Of a stretch of 64,000 nt of DNA, positions 44,460-54,718 are shown piece by piece. Positions within the stretch are counted from its first letter, which is position 1; each line of letters begins with the position of its first letter. The notes beneath the pieces are model-generated. The model was given only the letters and a program-made list of their open reading frames with translations, had not been told where the DNA came from and made no database searches. Position numbers and translations under genes: made by a program. Source of the DNA: Isochrysis galbana (Eukaryota > Haptophyta > Isochrysidales > Isochrysidaceae); contig CM030938.1 in NCBI GenBank assembly GCA_018136815.1, positions 5,725,346 to 5,789,345 of the forward strand, given 5' to 3'.

Positions 44460-45696
44460 TCACTTTGTGGTGAACATTGCAAGCTGCTTCCCCGGATCTG
44501 AGGGGATCGCCGCCGAAGGGGCAACCCGCGATGTAGAGCGCGCGCCGGGAATGCATAGCCGAAATCGATGCAATGCGGCTTGGCGCACGTCAGCTTTGGT
44601 TAAGGCCAGCATGGACGAGACAAACGATTGCCAGGAAATAAGCAACATGCCAATAGCGAATGGCGCCACCGGCTCAATGGCGATGAGCAACGAAAGGAAC
44701 GCGGGGTACCACATCAGCAGGCAAAAGAAGACTCGCGAAAAATAAATAGTGAGCGACCGGGCGGCCTGAACCCGCTCGCGGTGCGCCGCTCTGTTGTGCA
44801 AAGCCTGTGACGACTCCTTTTCGGACAAGGTCATTTCTTGTCTATCAATCTCGAAGACGAGAAGCCGCCTATACCAGCTCACCGCTCCGATGGTGAGTGT
44901 GACGACCGTCGGCACACCCACAATAAAAGGTAATACGAAATAGACGAACAGCTCTGACCGTCCGTTGAATGTGCCGTCGCTCGCAGGAAGGCACATGATA
45001 CCGCGCATAAGCCGCGGCTTGAAGGGCACTCCAGGGATGAAGACTAGCGCGGCCAATGCGGTTACGGCAAGCACGACTCCCAAGCAGCGACGAAGAATGA
45101 TCGGTTTGGCGGGCGGCTGATACATCTGGAGCCGCTTCGTCGCCGAGAGAAGCCGGTACACCTCGACCGTGATGATCATATTGACGCCAAAGGTGACACC
45201 CCCTGTCCACACGGTGTAGAAGCACTGCCAAACACAGCATGCGTAACTCGTGTAGCCGCCAAAACTCAGGTTAGCCATGTTGACGATGACATTGTTGAAA
45301 TTCATGATACAATCGCAGCTAAGCAGTATCGCGAGAAGAAGCGTAAATATGGACGAGCGGGCCTGTGAGCACAGATCAGGATGAGTGGTCGGGCAAGGAG
45401 CGAGCGAGCATCGCAGTGAGAGATGTGCTGCTTGTGAGGGCGCGCACAAACTGTACGGATCAGCAGGAGGAGCGGGGCAGCCGACGCGAGCATCCCACCC
45501 GTGCTGAGGAGAGGATGGCGGTGGCGACTGCCCCAGTGGCGATGAGAGAGAAGACTCCACTGACCAGCCAGCCTGCCCAGATCGCTGTGATGGCTCCGTT
45601 GGCAGGTTTGGAGGCGAGGACCTCGAAGCGTGTGGCATTGGCCGGCAGTTGGTCCACCAGTAGGCCGTAATCCCATGAGCGCTCGTCGTTCGACAT
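44460..45696 (-). CDS. Seven-transmembrane (GPCR-like) receptor
   Basis: Exon 1 (45696-45499, 66 codons) and exon 2 (45362-44460) join in phase 0 across GTGGGA...CTCACAG, 366 residues. Seven hydrophobic helices are visible: AITAIWAGWLVSGVFSLIAT; SIFTLLLAILLSCDCIMNFN; FYTVWTGGVTFGVNMIITVE; GVVLAVTALAALVFIPGV; LFVYFVLPFIVGVPTVVTLT; FFCLLMWYPAFLSLLIAI; FAIGMLLISWQSFVSSMLAL. Helix 3 ends EVYR, in the place of the DRY/ERY motif. Cys before helix 3 (YACCVWQC) and in the second extracellular loop (GIMCLPA) could form the usual disulfide. Helix 6 has CLLMWYP, reminiscent of CWxP. The start has an N-glycosylation site (NAT) before helix 1. It could couple to G proteins or be a cAMP-receptor-like protein. 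Ligand unknown. Confidence 0.78.
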
Positions 45697-45702
45697 GAGA
45701 GA

Positions 45703-46110
45703 AAGGGGGGAAGGGGGAGGGGGGGGGGGGGGGGAGAGGGAGAGCGAGGGAGAGGGGGAGCTAGGGGGGTGAGAGGGGGGATGAGAGGGAAAGAGAAACG
45801 GAGAGGGGAGAGGAGGAGAGAGAGAGGGAGAGAAAGAGTAGAGAGAGAGAGAGAAAGAGAGTGAGAGAGTAGAGAGAGAGAAGGGGGGAGAGAGAAGAGA
45901 AAGAGAGAGAGAGAGAGAGGGGGGGGGGGGGAGAGAGACAGAGAGAGAGAGAAAGAGTGAGAGAGAGAGAGAGGGAGAGAGTGAGAGAGAGAGAGAGAGG
46001 GAGAAGAGAGAGAGAAAGAGAAAGAGAGAGAGAAAGAGAGAGAGAAGAGAGAGAGAGAGAGGGAGAGGAAGAGAGAGGGAGAGGAAGAGAGGGAGGGAGA
46101 GAGTTTGGGG
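45703..46110. repeat. GA-rich tract upstream of the receptor
   Basis: Poly-G run (45718-45733), then GA dinucleotide and GAGAGAAA repeats to about 46110 on the + strand (CT in gene sense). It begins seven bases from the receptor's ATG. Confidence 0.93.
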
Positions 46111-46439
46111 GGGGGGCGCGTTCCCGCGGCAGCGTAAGGGGGGCGGCGTCTCGAGTCCGGACTCGGCGGTTCGATCTCGGTGCAACCAGATACGAGATTG
46201 CGATCCTTTCAAAGTAAAACGCGGCGCCCGCTCGGTGTGCGGCCGGTATCTCCCTTGGGAGGTTTTGCAAGCCTTCTCTCGAGGACGAGGTGTGTTTACA
46301 TTATATAGGCTGCCAATTTGTCCTAATGATTGGAGCCGAGAACACGGAGGTGCGTCATGCCGCCGCTGAAGAGATACAAACGGTAGAAGGCGGCGGCGCG
46401 CGCGGGGATCTTAAGGTGGCAGGCTCACGGATAGGGGTC

Positions 46440-46546
46440 TCGGCGGGTGGGGGGTGGGGGGGGTGGGTGGGGGGGGGGGGGGGGTTCGCTTTGCCAGTGG
46501 GGATTTCGCGCGCGGAGGGGGGGGGGGGGGGGGGGGCGGGGGGGCT
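46440..46546. repeat. Poly-G rich stretch
   Basis: Three poly-G runs (up to 18 bases) immediately before the Mutator-like ORF. Sequence errors are likely here. Confidence 0.85.
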
Positions 46547-46566
46547 GCCAGCAGCCAGCAGTGAGA

Positions 46567-48048
46567 ATGGCTGGTGTCGATGAGGCGATGAGGGGAGACG
46601 ATGAGGATGGTGGAGAGGGCAGGGTGCGCACACCCCCTCAGGCAGTGAGGCAGCCGGATCTCGCGCCCGCCACGCGAGAGATGGCATCACAGACTGAGGA
46701 GGTGGAGGTGCAGGAGGTAGTCGAAGCGGAGAAGCAGAAGCGACGACGCAAGTCGCGGGGCCTGGCCACCCCTTCTGAGATGGAAGAGGGCAGCAGGCGA
46801 ACGCGGGTGCCAAGGGCCTCCCTGGAATTTGGCTCGCCCGGCGGGACTGGCGCCTTGCGTCGGGGCAGTCTCGTCCGTCCCCCTCCCACTCAGCCGCCTC
46901 CACCACCGCCGCCGTGTCCACCTCCGCTGCCACCACCTCCACCCCCCCCTCGAACCAAGCCACCACCCCTGCCTCGCGATGAACCCCCGGAGGCGTTCTC
47001 CCACACATTCTGTGTGAATGGGGAGGTGCTGGCGTCGAAAGTGTGCAGGAGGTTTGCATGCGCTTCGTGTGGCAAGAGAACGCTGGCAATGGGCGGAAAC
47101 GAGAAGGTGTACGGCGGCAAGGGGATGACGCTGCACTTCACGTGTAGCAACGCGGAATGCGACGGGCCGAGTGTCCATCTTCGGCTGGGCTCGATGGTGC
47201 GTTTGCAAAGAGCGCCTAGCCGGAAGAACGAGGTTGACGAGGATGCGGATGGCGAAGAGGCGGGTACGGATGACGATGGCGAACAAGAAGAGGAGCCCAA
47301 GCGTGCTGGCTCCTTTTCGAAGGAGAGCACCTTGGCGGTTCTGGGGTCCCTCATGGGCGGACAACAATTCCGGGCGTACGAGGCATCGGCGTTGATGGCC
47401 GGTATGAAGCCCATGAACAAGCAGTCGTTTCAGCGCTATGTTGACCGCCTTGCTCCATACATACAATCCGTCGCGGAGGAGAGTATGGAATTGGTCCGGT
47501 ACGCGGTCGTGCGATACGGCGACGTGCACAATGGCGGCGCAGTCGTAGCAAGCGAAATGGTGCTCACAAACGACTGCTTTTGGCAGACAAGAGCTCCTCC
47601 TTGTCCTCGCTGCTCTCGCAGTCGCTCTCGTCGTCGTCCTCATCCTCGTCGTCCACATGGAGCATCTCTTCCACTCCCTCCTCCTCCTCCTCCTTGTCGC
47701 TGCCTACATCGAGAGGGGAGAACAACGACATGCTGCGCGTGCGGCATGCCGGACCTGCACGAGGGCGATGGGCCGAAAGGGCGCGACGGTGTGAGTGTGA
47801 AAGAGCCGCCGGCGCGTGGCGCGCGCAGCCATGCAATGTGCAAGCTAGCAAGCGTGGGGGGGAGGGACAGGGGGAAGGAAGCTCACCAGGGGCCATTGCA
47901 GACAGCAGCCGGCTTGCGGAGTGCGGAGCGGCGTCACAATTATCGTAACAAGCTGTTTATCTATATATTGAGGCATGGCCCCGTGAACTTTGCACTGATA
48001 CTCTTCTTGTTCCTCTCACGTGCCCAGAGCCCCCCCGTTTTACTTTAA
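46567..48048 (+). CDS. Mutator-like transposase-derived protein
   Basis: The ATG at 46567 (MAGVDEAMRGDDEDGG) is chosen over an ORF start inside poly-G; about 493 residues. A charged and Pro-rich N-terminus precedes VCRRFACASCGKRTLAMGG and LHFTCSNAECDG (two Cys pairs, zinc-ribbon-like), an acidic insert, then STLAVLGSLMGGQQFRAYEA, MKPMNKQSFQRYVDRLAPYI, VAEESMELVRYAVVRYGD and LTNDCFWQTR. This order fits the Mutator-like domain family (PF20700-type), where DGSWQKR marks the first catalytic Asp; here it is NDCFWQTR. After QTR the frame enters Ser/Pro/Arg low complexity (47590-47740), then CGMPDLHEGDGPKGRDGVSV. The inserted low complexity, the rest of the DDE region and the C-terminus suggest a degraded or intron-containing gene. 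Confidence 0.55.
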   Translation: MAGVDEAMRGDDEDGGEGRVRTPPQAVRQPDLAPATREMASQTEEVEVQEVVEAEKQKRRRKSRGLATPSEMEEGSRRTRVPRASLEFGSPGGTGALRRGSLVRPPPTQPPPPPPPCPPPLPPPPPPPRTKPPPLPRDEPPEAFSHTFCVNGEVLASKVCRRFACASCGKRTLAMGGNEKVYGGKGMTLHFTCSNAECDGPSVHLRLGSMVRLQRAPSRKNEVDEDADGEEAGTDDDGEQEEEPKRAGSFSKESTLAVLGSLMGGQQFRAYEASALMAGMKPMNKQSFQRYVDRLAPYIQSVAEESMELVRYAVVRYGDVHNGGAVVASEMVLTNDCFWQTRAPPCPRCSRSRSRRRPHPRRPHGASLPLPPPPPPCRCLHREGRTTTCCACGMPDLHEGDGPKGRDGVSVKEPPARGARSHAMCKLASVGGRDRGKEAHQGPLQTAAGLRSAERRHNYRNKLFIYILRHGPVNFALILFLFLSRAQSPPVLL

Positions 48049-48059
48049 TAAGTGCTTTT

Positions 48060-48300
48060 TTTTTTGCTGCGCTCACGCTTGCCAGCCCAAATGTCACGAC
48101 AATGTCCTTCAATATCTTTAGAGCCAAGCCTTGCCAGCCCAAATGTCCGAACATGTCACGTGATATTTTTCCGGCCAAAATCCGCCCAAATGTCTAAAGA
48201 ACTGTCTTGACATTTCCGCCAAGCCCTACCACTGCCCCATGAGCTGACCTTGCTGGCCCTCTGGCCTCTGGGCGCCCCTGAATGAAGGACTTGGGTGCCG
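48060..48300. repeat. Short direct repeats and a fragment of block D
   Basis: TTGCCAGCCCAAATGTC occurs at 48083-48099 and 48131-48147, with related GCCCAAATGTC at 48183. A piece of block D (CACTGCCCCATGAGCTGACC, TTGCTGGCCCTCTGG, GGCGCCCCTGAA) is at 48230-48282. Confidence 0.7.
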
Positions 48301-48826
48301 CTCAGATGTCTTCATTATTATTATCACCATTTCTTCACTCTGCGCACCTGCACATGCAGCTGTACTGCACTTGCAATAGCAACACACTACACACCCATAT
48401 CCATATTCCCAGCAAGCACAATACGATATAATCCCAATTGCCAATTGCAAATATTTTCTTATCCCCCTCCCCACCGCGGGCCACGCTCAAGGCACTCAAA
48501 TATGCACGAAATTTACACGCAAATGCAGCGCAAAATATCCATCCATATATGCAGGAATACGTGCGCATATTTTGGCCTACCCCAAAGTTGGCAGACTTGG
48601 CGGGCTCCGCATGAACTGACCGCTACACAAGACGCAATTCTTCGCAAAGCGTTCTGGATCCACACTGATTAATCGTAACAGATAATCGGCTACGCACTCC
48701 CCATCAACTTGCCACATGAGCACAGAGTTAGCGCCATGCTGCAAGACATGCTCGTCATTTGATATTGTCTGGACATGGGGGACGTCGTGCTTGCCCGCAA
48801 TTGCGCCTGGTGAAGGAGTACGCTGT
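48300..48826. other. AT-richer spacer, nothing certain
   Basis: No convincing gene. Minus-strand ORFs (48577-48918) might hold the last exon of the ATP-grasp gene, but I cannot fix splice sites. Confidence 0.35.
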
Positions 48827-51718
48827 TCAAGTGACGGCCTGTGAGATAGGTCTGATCGATATCCATATCCAGCAACCCAATGATCGAGAATCTCCTGCGT
48901 GCAAGGCCCATGTGCCACCGCTTAGATACATGGCAGCATACCCTTGCAAGGTGCTGCGTGTGCTCCGGCCGCATCCCGGTTGAAGTGCGGGAGCCCAATG
49001 CGAAGGCCCAGTAAGTCTTGCCTGTGGGTAGCGTTGGTGCGAAGGGTACGAGACTTCTGAGATTTGCCAGCCACGTTTCGGATGACCGATGAAGAAGTCA
49101 AGCCTCAGCCAATCCGAGCCGAATACCGAGGCGAGCGCCATGGCCTGCGCGATTTGCATACCGAGTAAGGGGTTGGAGTGTAAGCGACCCAACTCCACAA
49201 AACGCGAGGCTGTGGTATGCGCCGTCGCCGTGTATTCGGCTCGTGCCGTTCGGCGCCACTCTGTCACATGAATCTTTGCTCCTCGCCTGAGCAATGGCCC
49301 GCAAACCTGCGCCGAGAGCTGCGGCTCGAGCTCTTCTAGCAACCGGCCGACGGAATAATTCCCGCAGGTCTCCAATGAACGAGGGCAAGCAGGGGCGAGA
49401 ACACAACGGAATGCCGGCCATCGAGATGAGCCGCCGCCGCCCCTTCTTTGAGTGACAATTGTCGGCACCGCCTTGGTCCGTTCAGTACTCCTGGGCTGCT
49501 GGGGCATAAGGCGAACGTCGAAGCAGGCCGAGTCGTGCGTCCGTGGCACTTGCATCACGCGCAAAAACGTCGGCTCGCCGCGCTACATATTCGAAGCAAG
49601 AGGGGGGGGGAGGGGACAGTGAATGGTGTGTGCAGGTTTTGGTAAAAGTGCAGGTATGTGCGGGTAGAGGTAGTTGCAAGGGCAAGGCTAGCATCAACGT
49701 GGTAAGCGCGGCGCGCCTGTACGAGGACGTTGACCTCTGCCATGCCATGTGGCCAAGAGAACTCATCGGGCGCCTCGTCCGTGTATAGCCGTTGGAGCAC
49801 CACTCCGCGATGCTCATACCACTGGCCCCAGGAGGACACCGGACGGTATAGCCACGATTCGACCTCTAATGCGACTCGAACAAAGCTCCAATTGCCCCGA
49901 GCCCAGCTTGAAGGATGTAGCACCCGGACGCCCCAATTGGTGCCGTCTGAGGCGGGCTTCACCACAAACGAACGTTCAGTGCCCAGCCTACGTAGCGCAC
50001 CGAGGAACTCGCCGCAGTCAACCAATGGGCATGCGCACGTGCATGCACGAGCAGCAAGTGGCTTGGCAGTGGAGAAGATCTATCCGGCTCGAAAATGAGA
50101 CCACAGCTTGCCTGTGTTTCCGCATTGCGGCGATGAAATCGTCCCGGCTGTATGCAGGCCAGTCACCCAGAGGGCCTGCTCCGAATGCGCCGTACAGAAC
50201 AGGTGTTGGGGGCAGCTTCATCCGTCGAAGAAGCGAGTGCGCAAGAAGCTTATTTTCCATCACACCTACGACGGGGCCCGGCGATGAAGCATCAGTCTGC
50301 ATTGCTCGCAAGGGTGCCGCGCAGCCGCTCCGTGGTATCAACCGCTCGGCCGCAACAGCACGTCACCAAAGCTCCGCATTCCTCTGTAGCGTTCCATCAT
50401 CAGCCGCAAGCGTAACCTGTGCGATGCTCGTGGTGCTGCAGGGGGCGTTGGCGGTTGAGGATTCGCCGTCGCGCCGCCAATCTCAGCCCCGTCGCCTGCG
50501 TTGAAGACCTCGTCCAAGGTCACTTCATCTGGCGAGGACAAGTCCGCGCTTCTCAATTCTGAAAGCAACGAAGTCCTTGCTAGGCGTAGCGCGACCGAAA
50601 AGTGAGAGCTCACCACGAAGGGCGCGCCGCTCTTCCCAGATTCAGCGCGAAGCCGACCGTAGCTTCTCAAACGCGCTTCCACGGCCCCAAGAGGTGGAGA
50701 GGGCGGGGGCGGGGGCGGGGGCTCGGCTGACTTCGTGCCAGAAGAGTCGCCGCTGTAGAAGTCTTCATCATCGCCAAACCAATCTTGCCTGTCCTCATCA
50801 CTGCGAGTGGGCTGTGTGTATAAATAGTAAGACATCTGCATCCAGCGGCACAGGCAGTGGCAAGCAGCGAGTGTAAGTAGGAGAAGGTTTGTGCGGGCTT
50901 ACGCCATTCCGAAAGCGTAGGGCATGCCCACGGGAAAACGAGCGGCGCGCAAAGAGGGTAGGCAAAGAGGAGCGTGTGGCCTCGAATAGTGGCGACGTCA
51001 TCAGCGAATTGCGCCGACCCATGACGCAGTACTTTCACGGCGCTACTTCAGCGCAACTTTTGATGCGTGGTAGTCTCACCGAGTCTTCAGACTGAGGGTC
51101 GAGGCCGTCCCATTCTGCTGAGATCCGCCAATCTGCACGAGGGTACTCGTTCCGTAGGATACTCCTCCCCTCACCGTACCTGCCTGTGTGCCCGACCGCG
51201 CCGGGGCGACCAGCCCCGCCGCCGCTCGCTGATGACTCGAGCGTCGGATCCAGAGTATCGCCGGCCACGTGAAGTTGCTGGAGGGTGTGAGCGCACGCTC
51301 TCATGGCGGTTGGGAAGGGCTGCGTGTGCTTGGCCTGCAAGGCTTCAGCAGGCCGTTCAGCTGCGTGCACTCGCTGCTTCTCGCTGTGCGTGGGCAGCTC
51401 CGTATGCGCCGCCGGTCTAGAACTTAAAGCAGCAGTGCTGATCTGCGACGCATGCGGTTTTCCCGCCCGGCCGCCAGGGTGCATTCCACCCATGCCACTG
51501 CCAGGAAGCCTCGCTGTCTCGAGGTGGCGAGATGGGTCCACCACCGCAACTGAATCCTCTACGGAAGCGAGCCGGCGGGCGACGCTCGTCGTCGTGACGA
51601 GGAGCGAGAGGCCAATCAGCCCGACGCCCGCGCAACCGCATCCACCGCCCACTCGCACGCCCCAACTGAACAGCCCGGCCGCCTCCGCATTCCGCGCCGA
51701 GCGACGAGCAGACGACAT
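48827..51718 (-). CDS. TupA-like ATP-grasp protein with N-terminal membrane anchor
   Basis: Multi-exon; the ends and some joins are unresolved. The likely start MSSARRSARNAEAAG (51718) leads into one hydrophobic anchor (CAGVGLIGLSLLVTTTSVA) and a Ser/Arg stalk, with a donor GTGAGA at 51079. A later exon (about 50820-50340) reads TRSDEDRQDWFGDDEDFYSG with Pro/Ala linkers. The catalytic part follows in separate frames: VVGVMENKLLAHSLLRRMKL and PPTPVLYGAF (about 50275-50165), RSFVVKPASDGTNWGVRVL (about 49970), then RLYTDEAPDEFSWPHGMAEV, and SDWLRLDFFIGHPKRGWQIS with EVSYPSHQRYP (about 49120-49020). The FVVKP lysine and the late D...SE motif fit ATP-grasp ligases of the TupA/capsular polysaccharide group, but the acceptor is unknown. 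A role in glycan assembly is inference. Confidence 0.6.
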
Positions 51719-51924
51719 ATCGCGCCCAATCCCTTTGAGTACACGTACTGTACTGTTCTCTATCTGGGCCAGCCACAAAGAGTTTTCTAGAGGTACTTTA
51801 GGCTGAGGGTGCGGACAGGGGAAGAAGAAAAAGGCCTGTGTGGTTCCAGAGGGCGACGCGCACAGAAGGTTAACAGCTAATAACTCTTTACTGCCGGAGC
51901 ATGCAAATGGCTGCTTCAAACTAT

Positions 51925-52540
51925 ATATTTAGTAATTGCTTGCCAGTGCCTTGACGGGTGGCCATGCGGTGCTGGGGGACCCTCAGGGACATCCTTCCCC
52001 ATATTCCCACACATATACCACGTAGTATGGCGATTTTCTAGTACGTAATTATGGTGAAAATAGGTCCAGAGGCGAAGCAGCCATTTGCATGCTTCACTTT
52101 AGCAAATAAACATAGTTTTTATGTGAGAAAGTGGTGTTAGAGGTCGTTTACCACGTCGCAAAACGGTCCACCTTTTCCCTGCGTGTTGTTGTTCCCCCGA
52201 CACACGGCGCCGCGCAGGCGCGGGCGCTTTGGCTAGAGGCCACCGCGTGGGCAGAGGACCCATCCATGGAGGTGGAGGAGGAGGACTGCTTCGCCGAGGA
52301 GCCCGAAGGTGGGCTTCCATCGGACGACGACAACAACTGCGACCTCCTCATCCATCATCCAGGCCGAGGACATGGTCGAGGGTGCGATGGCCGGCGAGGT
52401 GTGTGGCGAGGGCGTGCGGGTGAGTGAGGGATGTCTTCAAACTGTCGAATCAAGCCGATGCTTGATCGTGGCAAGTCTCAATGGGGCAAGGGCATGGAGT
52501 GAAGAGAAGTCTTGAGAGAGAGGGGGAGGGAGCGCGCTAC
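51925..52540. other. Spacer with one unresolved coding-like patch
   Basis: At about 52131-52430 a plus frame reads VEEEDCFAEEPEGGLPSDDD and a neighbouring frame IIQAEDMVEGAMAGEVCGEG. They might be exon pieces, but no family, start or splice sites could be supported. The rest shows nothing. Confidence 0.3.
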
Positions 52541-52945
52541 ATCACGACGACGGCCCACAAGACACCACCCCACATCACTCACTCACCAACAAGAAAACTC
52601 CGAAAACTAACGCAACATCGCACAAACAAATCAATGAAACAAATAAGGACAAACGAACAAATGCGGCGTGGAATGCGGCGGAGCTTCGAGGCAACTCATT
52701 GGCAAAAACAAAACTCAATCAATTTTCTCACACACTACACATTGATAGAAGCACCGCATCCGCCTAGAGTATATAAAATACTCTGGATGCGACATCGGCA
52801 CCATTGGTGGCGGTGGAGCTCATCAAGGCGCAGCGACAAGTCGCACCTCGAAGACTGGGGCGGGAAAGGAGAAGAAGGAGAAAAGCAAGTGGAAGTGGGA
52901 GGACCTGGACCCGTCGAAGATCCACCGACCGAAGTTCACAGGTGA

Positions 52946-53319
52946 GGAGGCCTTTCGTCCCAGTGCCACGGTTGGGCTGCATGCGGCGGCACACGTCGGC
53001 GTCCCAGTGAGTGACTCCAGGTTTGTGCACGACGTCGAATCTATATTCGGCTAGCTTTAGGACCCATCGCATGAGGCGCGAGGCTGGACCACCGGTGACT
53101 TGATCTTTCATCGTGTGAAGCCAGCGCAAAGCTGAATGGTCTACGACGAGGGTGAAGTGGCGACCCCACAGATAAGGCCTCCAATTTCGGATCGATTCTA
53201 GCGCTGCTAGAAGTTCGATTTCAGTGACTGTCCAATGGCGCTCAGCCGGACTCAAGCTACGACCGTAGTATGCAACGACGCGCTCTCTCCCTTCGTCGTC
53301 TTTTTGGGCGAGGACGCCG
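52946..53319 (-). pseudogene. Ty3/gypsy RNase H fragment
   Basis: Minus frame: GVLAQKDDEGRERVVAYYGR, SLSPAERHWTVTEIELLAAL, LWGRHFTLVVDHSALRWLH and RWVLKLAEYRFDVVHKPGV, i.e. the LTR-retrotransposon RNase H with E (TVTEIELLA) and D (VDHSALRWL) residues. It ends HWDADVCRRM where the family has H-x-ADALSR. It is fused at 53319 to repeat A; everything upstream (RT) is gone. The frame stays open through repeat A to 53504, but that part is not homologous. Confidence 0.93.
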
Positions 53320-53730
53320 CGAGGCCAATCTCGGAGCGAGATCGCGTCCTTTCCCTCGCGGAGCGCGGAGAGACCCCCACGGAACATCCTGGGACCGGAG
53401 AATGTTTGGGACGAATCTCCCTGCCGTCGGCCGAGGAGAGGCGGACGGAGAGAGAGAGAGAGAGAGTCTCGCAGAGCGACTGCAGAACGAGAAGTCGACG
53501 TCATGCCGGTTTATTACCTTAAACGAGCCAACAATTATAGTAACAGCAAAAACAAAATTCGAATCGCAAATTTCGAGACCAAAATCTGCAAACCTGGACT
53601 TGAGACCATGGGGAATCCGAATCTGTGTGTCTTGTGCGTCTGTGGCAACACGGGGAACTGTTCAATTGCAATTGTGAGCGCGTACCTTACACGAATATTC
53701 ATGCCTACAGCCTTCAGATGGCGGGCAGGA
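53320..53730 (-). mobile_element. Dispersed repeat A, copy 3
   Basis: Same orientation as copy 2 and more similar to it, including GCGAGGCCAATCTCGGAGCG at the left edge. Ends at GCAGGAATACAACAT. Confidence 0.7.
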
Positions 53731-53742
53731 ATACAACATTTC

Positions 53743-53951
53743 CCCCCAATAGCTATCGGGGGCCGCCTTTCGCCCCCGATAGCTATTGGGGGCCGACCTT
53801 AAAACGCGATAGCTCCCCGGGGGACGTAAAATCTCCCGATAGCTCTCGGGGGATTTTCTCGGTCCCCCGATAGCTCTCGGTGGGGCTGTTGGTGATCGGG
53901 AGAAAATTTCCCCCCGATAGCTCCTGGGGGCCCCCGAGAGCTCCTGGGGGG
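53743..53951. repeat. Cluster of seven AGCT-centred palindromes
   Basis: Units centred on AGCT with C-rich left and G-rich right arms: 53743-53762 CCCCCAATAGCTATCGGGGG; 53773-53792, its exact reverse complement; then imperfect units at 53806-53822, 53832-53852, 53864-53885, 53910-53930 and 53931-53951 (core CCCCCGATAGCTCTCGGGGG). Each can fold into a GC-rich hairpin or pair with a neighbour. No coding potential. Confidence 0.9.
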
Positions 53952-54222
53952 CGTTGGCTCATGGGGGTTAACATATATACGGATTGTGTGCTTTTGTGAA
54001 CTTCTCAAGTGTAAATGTGAGCGTTTAAAATAAAACTCCACTTCGGTACTCCTTAGGATTTTGATCACGATTGTAGTTGCGCGCGGACCGGTCTACAAGA
54101 CTACTCGCGCTCGCGATAGTCGTGAGGTGCACGCTTTACAATAATAAAACAACAAAACTATACTACGTCACGATAGTCTATCGATAGTCGTCCTTTCTCT
54201 ACAATAGATCTACGAGGACTGT

Positions 54223-54718
54223 GGCTGTCATAGATGGGGTAACAGCTTATCAGCTCTCAAGGTTATGGAACTATCACTAATATCAGCACTAATATCAGCT
54301 CTCATGAGAGTTGTCCCAATCAACAACAAAACTGTTGATTTACGTTTACGCTCTTCACACTCCACACACAAACTCTCTCTCTCTCTCCTCTAGCGTAGAT
54401 TGGTACTACTAGTTGGATGAACCTATCGCATCTTAGAGATTGAGGATGTATAGAGCGTAGCAGCCAAGAAGCAAGAAGCCGACCGACGGAGGCTACTACG
54501 TATTTATGTATGAAGTATCGATGTTGATGGAGGATGGAGGGGGGGGGGAGGCGACGATTCTAATAGTAAAAGGAGTCACAGTAGTAGATCAGCCCCTTTA
54601 AGATTAGTCTAGCAACCGACAACTAATATCAGTGATTCGGCAGTTTGGAACTATTACTCTCACTGAGAGCTCATAACAGTACTCTTACCCCATCTATGGT
54701 GGCTGTGGATGTATTTTC
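54223..54718. mobile_element. Imperfect foldback element
   Basis: CATAGATGGGGTAA(C/G)AG, AGCTCTCA, GGAACTAT and CTGATATTAG-like blocks at 54230-54305 recur as reverse complement at 54620-54710, giving ~80-base imperfect inverted ends around ~320 bases without ORFs. A GA/CT-rich patch and poly-G run (54541-54548) lie inside. Confidence 0.55.
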
